From Anaerolineae bacterium (GTDB lineage: Bacteria > Chloroflexota > Anaerolineae > Caldilineales > Caldilineaceae), in contig JAUIHI010000045.1 of assembly GCA_030432295.1 (NCBI GenBank), positions 1-43,378 of the forward strand: a stretch of DNA of 43,378 nucleotides. Direction: 5' to 3'. Positions 18,263 through 24,666 of the stretch are shown piece by piece. Every line of letters begins with the position of its first letter. The stretch's first letter is position 1. The translations under genes and the position numbers were made by a program. Below the pieces are notes generated by a model, which saw only the letters and a program-made list of their open reading frames with translations, did no database searches and was not told the DNA's origin.

Positions 18263-19309
18263 ATGACCGACATCACTCCCACTGACCACGAAGCCCGTCT
18301 GCTGGCGGCCATCGACAGCCTGCCCCGCTACCGGCTGGGCTGGCTGGACACACCCCTGGAAGAAGCGCCTCGTCTGAGCGCGGCTCTGGGCGGCCCACCG
18401 ATTTTCGTCAAACGGGACGACCTGACCGGCCTCTCTTTCGGCGGCAACAAAACCCGGATGCTGGAATTCAGTATTGCCGATGCCCAGGCCCAGGGCGCGG
18501 ATACAATCGTCTACGGCGCGGCGGTGCAGAGCAACTATTGCCGCCAGTTAGCCGGGGCCTGCGCCAAAGCGGGCTTCGAGTGTCATCTGGTCATGCGCCC
18601 GGAGCGGGAGATCGACAGCACGCAGATCACCGGCAACGGGCTGGTGCAGCGGCTGCTGGGCGCGCACGTCACAATTCTGCCAGACAACGACCGGCCCCGC
18701 CAGCAGGCGGCTATCCAGGCCAAAGCCGCGCAACTGCGGGCAGCGGGCAAGAATGTCTACATTCCCCGGCAGCCGGACACTATCGATCTGGATACTCTGG
18801 CCTACGCCATCTCCGCGCTAGAGGTGGTGCAGCAGTGCCGTGCCCAGGGCATCGAACCCAAGTGGCTCTTCGTGGCCGCGGCGGACACGACCCAGGCCGG
18901 GCTGGTGTTGGGGCTGAAGGCGATCGGCAGCGGGCTGAAAGTGCGGGGCATCAATCCTTCCTTCAACAATGGCAACGAAGAGCGGATGGCCGCGATGGCC
19001 AACCAGGCCGCGGAACGGCTGGACCTGGACGTAACTTTCACCGCGGCCGACTTTGACAACGACGATTCCTACGTGGGCGAGCGCTACGGCGTGCCCACTG
19101 CCGAGGGGCTGGCCGCTGTGGCTACCGTCGCCCAGAATGAGGGGATTCTGCTCGACCCGGTCTACACAGGCAAAGCGATGGGCGCGCTCATCGACCAGAT
19201 TCGCTCAGGCAAAATCGGAGCGGACGAGCCGGTGATCTTCCTGCATACAGGCGGCGCACCCGCGCTCTTTGGCTATGCGGAGGATGTGGTGGGGAGTCTG
19301 GCAGGGTAG
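18263..19309 (+). CDS. D-cysteine desulfhydrase / ACC deaminase family PLP enzyme
   Basis: 348 residues from MTDITPTDHEARLLAAI; TTGGAGA lies six bases upstream, and the open frame further upstream only translates the hairpin. The phrase VKRDDLTGLSFGGNKTR (Lys63 binds PLP) is diagnostic for this fold-type II group, which converts D-cysteine to pyruvate, H2S and ammonia or opens ACC. The segment AAVQSNYCRQLAGACAKAG is also typical. Which substrate is used cannot be decided from sequence. Both sides carry hairpins with the same TTGTATACACGGAT end. Confidence 0.88.
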   Translation: MTDITPTDHEARLLAAIDSLPRYRLGWLDTPLEEAPRLSAALGGPPIFVKRDDLTGLSFGGNKTRMLEFSIADAQAQGADTIVYGAAVQSNYCRQLAGACAKAGFECHLVMRPEREIDSTQITGNGLVQRLLGAHVTILPDNDRPRQQAAIQAKAAQLRAAGKNVYIPRQPDTIDLDTLAYAISALEVVQQCRAQGIEPKWLFVAAADTTQAGLVLGLKAIGSGLKVRGINPSFNNGNEERMAAMANQAAERLDLDVTFTAADFDNDDSYVGERYGVPTAEGLAAVATVAQNEGILLDPVYTGKAMGALIDQIRSGKIGADEPVIFLHTGGAPALFGYAEDVVGSLAG

Positions 19310-19328
19310 AGGATCACCACAAATGAAT

Positions 19329-19404
19329 TTTGTATACACGGATTAAAAGGAACACCGAAGTTGTAGGTTCAAAATCTGTGTTCCTCTTAATCCGTGTATA
19401 CAAA
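19329..19404 (+). terminator. 27-bp-arm hairpin after the desulfhydrase gene
   Basis: Arms 19329-19355 and 19378-19404 pair with a single mismatch across a 22-base loop. The outer 15 bases are the same as in the 18153-18221 hairpin, but the inner arm and loop differ. It begins about 20 bp after the stop at 19309. Confidence 0.85.
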
Positions 19405-19444
19405 GCACAAAGAAGCGTGAAATCACTTGGATTGGAGAGAATAG

Positions 19445-20197
19445 ATGCTGCGTGACGAACTGGTATCCTACCTGGACAGCTACCTGCGGATTGGAGAGAT
19501 TGCCGACTACGGACCCCAGGGCTTGCAGGTGGAGGGCAAGGCAGAGGTTCGGAAGATTGTGGCCCTGGTGGACAGCCATCAGCCCTGTGTGGAGGCGGCG
19601 CTGGAACGGGGCGCGGACCTGATGCTCGTCCATCACGGCCTCTTTTGGGGACACGAAAAATGTATCGCGGGCAGCTTCGGCAAACTGGTGCGCACCTTTA
19701 TCCAGAACGATCTGAACCTCTACGCGGCCCATCTGGCCCTGGACGCCCACCCGGAGGTAGGCAACAACGCGGAATTGGCCCGGCTGCTGGGCGTGACTGT
19801 GACCGACTGGTGGGGCAATGCCAAAGGCACGCCGCTGGCCGCGCTGGGCGAGTTGCCCGAACCGATTTCGATGGACGAATTGACCGCCCGTTACACGAGA
19901 GCGGTGGGTTCGGTCAAACTGGCCCTGGCCCACGGACCGGCCACCATCCGCCGGGTGGGGATTCTGAGTGGCTTTGGCGCGACCAGCATTCAGCAGGCCG
20001 CGGACCTGGGCTGCGACGCTTTCGTCACCGGCGAGACCAGCCACGCCCAATACTACGAGGCCCTCAACGCGGGGATAAATGTCCTCTACGGCGGCCACTA
20101 CGGCACAGAGACCGTCGGCGTGCAGGCGTTGGGGCGTCATCTGGCCGAGAAGTTCGGGCTGGAATACGAGTTTGTGGATTTGCCGACGGGAATTTAG
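19445..20197 (+). CDS. Nif3-like dinuclear metal protein
   Basis: 250 residues of the Nif3/YbgI (GTP cyclohydrolase 1 type 2) family, cytoplasmic toroidal hexamers with two metal ions. Metal ligands are visible in LVHHGLFW (about 61-68), [10 protein letters not shown] (about 94-103) and the C-terminal [11 protein letters not shown]. The cellular reaction of the family is unsettled. GGAGAG lies six bases before the ATG. It follows the desulfhydrase after a hairpin and is convergent with the DUF5995 gene; the 49-bp gap has no visible feature. Confidence 0.9.
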   Translation: MLRDELVSYLDSYLRIGEIADYGPQGLQVEGKAEVRKIVALVDSHQPCVEAALERGADLMLVHHGLFWGHEKCIAGSFGKLVRTFIQNDLNLYAAHLALDAHPEVGNNAELARLLGVTVTDWWGNAKGTPLAALGELPEPISMDELTARYTRAVGSVKLALAHGPATIRRVGILSGFGATSIQQAADLGCDAFVTGETSHAQYYEALNAGINVLYGGHYGTETVGVQALGRHLAEKFGLEYEFVDLPTGI

Positions 20198-20246
20198 ACG
20201 AAAACTCACCACAGGGCTGATGTGGGCTGCGGCGAGCGTTTCCCCT

Positions 20247-21029
20247 TCACTCCAAAATTTCGATAATTGTCGGCACAAAGCGCAGTTCGCCGATACGCAC
20301 CAGCCAGAGAAGAATTCGCAGCAGCCGACCCGGCGGCACAAGCAGACGGCCCAGCGCCGCCACGTCCCGGTCCAGCGCGGCGATGCGCACGGCCTGGGCA
20401 TCCGCCGGGAGCAGGGCCAGGTCTTCGGCAAGCAGCCAGGCGTGCCCCCGGCTCAGCCACATCCCCGCGTTCGTCAACCCCTCGTCGCTCTCCCCCACAA
20501 ATCGATCCAGCAGGCGCAGCCAGGGCCAGACAGCCGTCAATTCCTCCTGGGTTTCCTGGACCAGCGAAGCCAGAATGGCGTTGATTTTGAAGAAGTCCGC
20601 CTTCACCCCGGCCAACTCCCCCGGTGGCACACAGCCCACCGCGGCAATGCCCAAATCCATATTGATGTGGGCGTTCATCCCCAGCAGCAGGTGCTGGAGA
20701 ACAATCGGCCACCACGCCTCCGCGGTCTCGAAAGCCAGACGCCAGGCTTGGGGTGTGCTGTCCGGATCAGCCCGGTAGCGTTCCAGCGCGTCCAGATAGC
20801 GGTTGGCGAAGATCACATCCAGCCGCTCCATGCGCGGGCCATCCTCGAAAGTGCCGTCGGCGATGCCCGCTTTGACCGCCCGGGTCACTTTGCGATAGAG
20901 CGCGGCGAAGTAGCCCAGACGGCTGCTGTTCTGCTTGGACCAGTCGATCACCCGGTCCAGAGAGAGCAGCACGCCGTCGATGCTTTCGGCCTGTAGATCG
21001 GCGAGAGGGTCAGGGGGCATAGGCGTCAC
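20247..21029 (-). CDS. DUF5995 family protein
   Basis: 260 residues starting at GTG 21029; the start overlaps the stop of the upstream FAD oxidoreductase as GTGA, suggesting coupled translation. An ATG at 21020 is an alternative. LGMNAHINMDLGIA near residues 115-130 is the hallmark of DUF5995, a mainly helical family of unknown function whose conserved His/Asn/Asp could bind metal (inferred). No signal peptide is visible. The operon link with the oxidoreductase is the only functional clue. Confidence 0.82.
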   Translation of the reverse strand: MTPMPPDPLADLQAESIDGVLLSLDRVIDWSKQNSSRLGYFAALYRKVTRAVKAGIADGTFEDGPRMERLDVIFANRYLDALERYRADPDSTPQAWRLAFETAEAWWPIVLQHLLLGMNAHINMDLGIAAVGCVPPGELAGVKADFFKINAILASLVQETQEELTAVWPWLRLLDRFVGESDEGLTNAGMWLSRGHAWLLAEDLALLPADAQAVRIAALDRDVAALGRLLVPPGRLLRILLWLVRIGELRFVPTIIEILE

Positions 21030-22372
21030 CAGCGGGGATCGCCCACGGCCACATCCCCGGCTTCGGGCGCGGTCAGAATTCCTCCGGCTGCGGCGATTCG
21101 TTCCTGTAACTGAGCGATGTCGATTTCTCTGGGCATCCGTTTTCCCTGCACGGCCAAGGCGGCGGCTGTGCCCGCGGCCTGGCCCATTCCCATCGCCGTA
21201 GCTGTCACCCGGCTGGAGGCCAGGGCTTCGGAAGTGGCCGAGTGGCAGCGCCCGGCCACCAGCAGATTTTCCAGGGTGCGGGGCAGGAGGGTGCGGTAGG
21301 GGATGTCGTAGGGCGGTGTCCAGGGGATGTGGTGGTAGCCCGACTCTTTGGGCGGGTGTCGGTCCAGCCGCCAGGAGCCGAGGACCACCACATCGTCGTA
21401 ACGGCGACCCTCGGCCACGTCGTCGCCGGTGAGGACGTAGTCACCCACAATCCGCCGGGATTCCCGCGCGCCGGCAGTGGGGCCGCTGGTCATAAAATAG
21501 GCTTCGGCAAACTCCGGCAGCTCCGCCTTCCACAGTTCGTACATTGTCCAGGCGTCCTTGCGCCCCTGAATTTCGGCCGCGGTCCAGTCCAGCGGGTCTG
21601 TGCTGTCGCCGGGGTAGCGGGTGGCGTTGAAGTAGACATCCCGCCCGGAGAAGGTGGCGGGGTAGGGGCCGCCGTAGAGACCGATCTCCCCTCGCGCCTG
21701 GGCCGCCTGCAGGACAGCCGCGCAGCGTCGGCGCAGGTCGAAAGAGGGTTGCAGATAGGCAATGCGGAAGTGCAAGCTCATCGGTTGCAACGGCTCGGCC
21801 TTTTCCACCGGCGCGCCGCCCCAGGCCGCAATATCCCCGTCGCCGGTGCAGTCGATGACGATGCGGGGCTGGATCGCCACCAGACCGGCTTTGTTGCTGA
21901 CCAGCACTGTCTCCACCCGTCCGTCCCGGCTGACCACATCGCTTACCTGGCTGTGGAAGAGAATCTCCACGCCTGCCTCGCGCAGAATCTCGTCTGCGGC
22001 CCGCTTGAAGCGCTCCGGGTCGCAGCGAGGAATCACCCGCTCCGGGTGCATCTCCACAAAGGAGAGATCGCCGTTGACGTTGTAGCGCAGTTGCGACCCC
22101 TGGCCCGGCTGGATGACACCCATCCGTTCCAGCATCTCAAAGACAATCCCGCCCACAACCGGCGCGCCGGTACGTTCGTCCACAAAGCCGTCGAAAGCCG
22201 AGCCGATGATGGCGGTGAAGAAGCCGCCAGCAAAGCCCAGCCGCTCCACCAGCATTGTTTTGGCCCCGCCTCGGGCCGCAGCCACCGCCGCGCCGATCCC
22301 GGCCAGGCCGCCTCCGCAGACCAGCACATCCGGTGTGGCGACAACGGGAATCTGTTTTGAATAGGTGAACAA
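21026..22372 (-). CDS. FAD-dependent oxidoreductase (FAD_oxidored family), TTG start
   Basis: 448 residues if translation starts at TTG 22372 (LFTYSKQIPVVATPDVLVCG), which is preceded by GGAGGAG at six bases. The frame stays open to 22627, but the upstream part overlaps the start of the divergent gene and lacks family homology. The dinucleotide-binding motif is VCGGGLAGIGAAVAAARGG (about 18-36), and VIDCTGDGDIAAWGG is the second FAD motif. The family includes flavoenzymes acting on sugars or other small hydroxy compounds; the substrate is unknown. It is in an operon with DUF5995 and divergent from a deacetylase-fold gene. Confidence 0.87.
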   Translation of the reverse strand: MFTYSKQIPVVATPDVLVCGGGLAGIGAAVAAARGGAKTMLVERLGFAGGFFTAIIGSAFDGFVDERTGAPVVGGIVFEMLERMGVIQPGQGSQLRYNVNGDLSFVEMHPERVIPRCDPERFKRAADEILREAGVEILFHSQVSDVVSRDGRVETVLVSNKAGLVAIQPRIVIDCTGDGDIAAWGGAPVEKAEPLQPMSLHFRIAYLQPSFDLRRRCAAVLQAAQARGEIGLYGGPYPATFSGRDVYFNATRYPGDSTDPLDWTAAEIQGRKDAWTMYELWKAELPEFAEAYFMTSGPTAGARESRRIVGDYVLTGDDVAEGRRYDDVVVLGSWRLDRHPPKESGYHHIPWTPPYDIPYRTLLPRTLENLLVAGRCHSATSEALASSRVTATAMGMGQAAGTAAALAVQGKRMPREIDIAQLQERIAAAGGILTAPEAGDVAVGDPRW

Positions 22373-22535
22373 AGCTTTCTCCTCCGAGTCTGTGTGTGAA
22401 AAATGGACGAAGGGTATGATGCCATCATCCGGCGATTCATACAACTCACCCGAAACGGGCGCTTTCGCAGATGACGGGGCTGTGATAGAGTGGCGGCAGT
22501 GGAATCGCAAACCCGCACCGAAGGAAAACCGCCCG

Positions 22536-23843
22536 ATGGAAAACCCCAAAATTGCCGTCACCAATCCACTGCTGCGCACACCCCTCAGTCTGATTGTGGA
22601 TGACTCCTGCCCGGTCATCAATCTCACCCATTTCTGGATTCAACAGCGCCAGGCGTGGAAAGCCCAGTATGCGCCCGATGCCCCCTTCCGCGCCTCCGAC
22701 GGCGATCCGGCCAAGCTGAGCCGTGTGCCGGAGACGATCCCCGCCGACTTCGCGGTGAAGTGGGGCGAATGGTGCGGCGAGCAGGGCATCCGGGGCAAGT
22801 TCAGTCTGGTCCCCTATCCCGCGGGCGTGGCCCGGGTGGACGAGGGCTTCCCCGCCTATCCCCGCCAGGAATTCGAGAGTTGGATGCGGGCCTACCGGGA
22901 AGTCATCTGGCCCAACTTCGACCTGACCTGCGAGATGATCACCCACACCCACGTGCTGGACCTGCAAAGCGGGCAGATGACCCCGGCCTGGGAGCAGTAC
23001 GAGTGGGCCGATCCGCCGCTGGAACCCCTGACCGATTACATCGCCGAGGCAATGACGATCCTGCGCAATGTGGGCATCCCCTGCGAGGGCGTGACCAGCC
23101 CCGGCGGTTTCGGCTCCCGTCAGGAATCCGCCTACGCCCAGGCTACTCTGGACGCGGCCATCCGGGTCAACGGCAACCGCCGTCCCTTCTACTTTATGCG
23201 GGTGAATGTGGCCCCCGACGCCTGGCCGGATGTGCCCATCTGGCATCCACAGAAAGAGCAGGGCATCGCCATCGCCAGTATCATCGGCTGCACCGACGAC
23301 TGGTTTGGCAACTGGACTGGCTACGACGCCGGGGACCCGGACCGCTTCATCACCGAAGATTTGCAGGGGGGCTGTCTGCCACCGGTGCTGGAAAAGGAGC
23401 TGCCCTGTGTGCTGGTCAGCCACTGGCCGGGCTTCTACTTCGGCGGCGAAGAGGTGGGCTTTCGAGTGCTGCAAGAGGTGAAACGGCGTCTGGACCGCTA
23501 CGACCCGGACGGTTCACGCACCCGCTGGATGAAGACTTCGGAGATCGGCCACTATTGGATGGCCCGCCAACTGAGCGATCTGACGGTGACACCCCTGGGC
23601 GCAGGCGGCTGGCAATTGACCGTCGATACCCGCTTCCCTACGGCTGACTTTACCCTATCTGTAGACCGGGCACTGGTCCGGGTGCAGGTGAATGGCGCAG
23701 AACTGCACCCGGTCTCAACCCGTCGGGAGCTACGCGCAGGCACATTTTGGGTGGATGGACAGCGCACTGTGCTGGCATTTGATCTTCCGGAAGGGGTGAC
23801 GACAGTCGGCCTGTGGGAGGCTGCGGGCGCGGCTGAAGTGTGA
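22536..23843 (+). CDS. Protein with possible polysaccharide-deacetylase-like fold, unknown function
   Basis: 435 residues from MENPKIAVTNPLLRTPLSLI. The N-terminal two thirds resemble the glycoside hydrolase/deacetylase (beta/alpha)-barrel superfamily: SLIVDDSCP (first acidic motif, about 18-26), ITHTH (metal His pair), SPGGFGSR and LVSHWPG. The last ~100 residues look like a beta-sandwich domain (WQLTVDTRFPTADFTL). The assignment rests on motif order only. No signal peptide is seen, unusual for a cell-wall deacetylase. AAGGA lies upstream of the ATG. It is divergent from the FAD oxidoreductase across 163 bp, so the pair may share regulation and substrate. Confidence 0.6.
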   Translation: MENPKIAVTNPLLRTPLSLIVDDSCPVINLTHFWIQQRQAWKAQYAPDAPFRASDGDPAKLSRVPETIPADFAVKWGEWCGEQGIRGKFSLVPYPAGVARVDEGFPAYPRQEFESWMRAYREVIWPNFDLTCEMITHTHVLDLQSGQMTPAWEQYEWADPPLEPLTDYIAEAMTILRNVGIPCEGVTSPGGFGSRQESAYAQATLDAAIRVNGNRRPFYFMRVNVAPDAWPDVPIWHPQKEQGIAIASIIGCTDDWFGNWTGYDAGDPDRFITEDLQGGCLPPVLEKELPCVLVSHWPGFYFGGEEVGFRVLQEVKRRLDRYDPDGSRTRWMKTSEIGHYWMARQLSDLTVTPLGAGGWQLTVDTRFPTADFTLSVDRALVRVQVNGAELHPVSTRRELRAGTFWVDGQRTVLAFDLPEGVTTVGLWEAAGAAEV

Positions 23844-23868
23844 ATGCTGTCTTCCACATTCAAATCTG

Positions 23869-23909
23869 TGCAAAAGAGGCTGACGGGCACTCCGTCAGCT
23901 TCTTTTGCA
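23869..23909 (+). terminator. Hairpin terminator before the TetR promoter
   Basis: TGCAAAAGAGGCTGACGG (23869-23886) pairs with 23892-23909 with one mismatch across a 5-base loop, followed by a T-rich stretch. It lies 25 bp after the stop at 23843. Confidence 0.75.
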
Positions 23910-23918
23910 TTTCGCCTC

Positions 23919-23947
23919 TTGACAATTCTTGCCACCAGCGCGACAAT
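23919..23947 (+). promoter_or_regulatory. Promoter of the TetR gene
   Basis: TTGACA (23919-23924), a 17-bp spacer and GACAAT (23942-23947). The -35 is consensus and the -10 is partial. The palindromic operator begins three bases after it, so repressor binding would block initiation. Confidence 0.6.
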
Positions 23948-23949
23948 AA

Positions 23950-23969
23950 ATAAATGAACGTTCATTTAT
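23950..23969. promoter_or_regulatory. TetR-type operator palindrome
   Basis: TAAATGAACGTTCATTTA with one more pair each side is a perfect 20-bp palindrome between the -10 box and the TetR start at 23985. TGAACGTTCA-type sites are classical TetR-family operators, so autorepression is likely. Confidence 0.8.
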
Positions 23970-23984
23970 ACACGTGAAGACAAA

Positions 23985-24623
23985 ATGACCCAATCAACCA
24001 GTCAACCGCTCAACCAATACACATCCTTCGACGCCACTACCAAAGGCGACCGCACCCGCCAGGCTCTGCTGGAAGCTGCCTACGAGCAATTTATCCAGCG
24101 GGGATTCCACGCCGCGTCCATGCGCGCCATTGCCGATGGCGTGGGAATCACCCCCGGCGGCATCTACAATCACTTTGCGGGCAAGGACGAACTCTTTGCC
24201 GCGGTGGTGCTGGCCTATCACCCGTTGACCCGTATCTTTCCTCAACTGATCGCGGCCCCCGGCGACACAGCAGAAGAGCGGCTGCGCAATGCGGCCCAGG
24301 CGATTGCCACCGAATTGGAAAGCGATGAGGGACTGCTCAATCTCTTCTTTGCCGAGATGATCGAATGCCAGGGCAAGCATCTGGGCACCCTTTCCGAAGT
24401 GCTGATGCCCAAAGCACTGGCATTTATCACCGAACTCCACGCATCTGTGGAGACGCCGCCAGAGATCACCCCATTTGGCCTGTTGCAGACGTTTGTGGGC
24501 ACTGTGCTGGCGACGGTCTTCACCCGGCGTTTTCTGGCTTCTACAGGCGCGCCTCTGCCTGCCCTGGCTGGAATCGAGGAATTTATGGACATTTATTTGC
24601 ACGGAATTTTGCGCGGGGATTGA
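23985..24623 (+). CDS. TetR-family transcriptional repressor
   Basis: 212 residues. The helix-turn-helix domain is at about 22-68 (TRQALLEAAYEQFIQRGF, then MRAIADGVGITPGGIYNHFA) and the rest is a helical ligand domain. The first 13 residues (MTQSTSQPLNQYT) are encoded by an octad repeat array (CAATCAAC, CAGTCAAC, CGCTCAAC, CAATACAC at 23991-24022) and have no family counterpart. No alternative ATG lies between it and the HTH domain. The ribosome site is weak (GTGAAG). It most likely represses itself and the adjacent phosphotransferase-like gene, 43 bp downstream. Confidence 0.92.
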   Translation: MTQSTSQPLNQYTSFDATTKGDRTRQALLEAAYEQFIQRGFHAASMRAIADGVGITPGGIYNHFAGKDELFAAVVLAYHPLTRIFPQLIAAPGDTAEERLRNAAQAIATELESDEGLLNLFFAEMIECQGKHLGTLSEVLMPKALAFITELHASVETPPEITPFGLLQTFVGTVLATVFTRRFLASTGAPLPALAGIEEFMDIYLHGILRGD

Positions 24624-24666
24624 ATCCGCGGAAATCCGTGTCGTTTTGTAACAAAGGAGCTATCGA

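Noticed and set aside
22373-22627. N-terminal extension of the FAD oxidoreductase to 22627
   Set aside because: It overlaps the divergent gene's start and has no family similarity; the TTG at 22372 has GGAGGAG at ideal spacing.
24624-24666. Rifamycin-associated regulatory element upstream of the phosphotransferase-like gene
   Set aside because: No inverted repeat of the known type is present in the 43-bp gap; the TetR operator is the only clear site.
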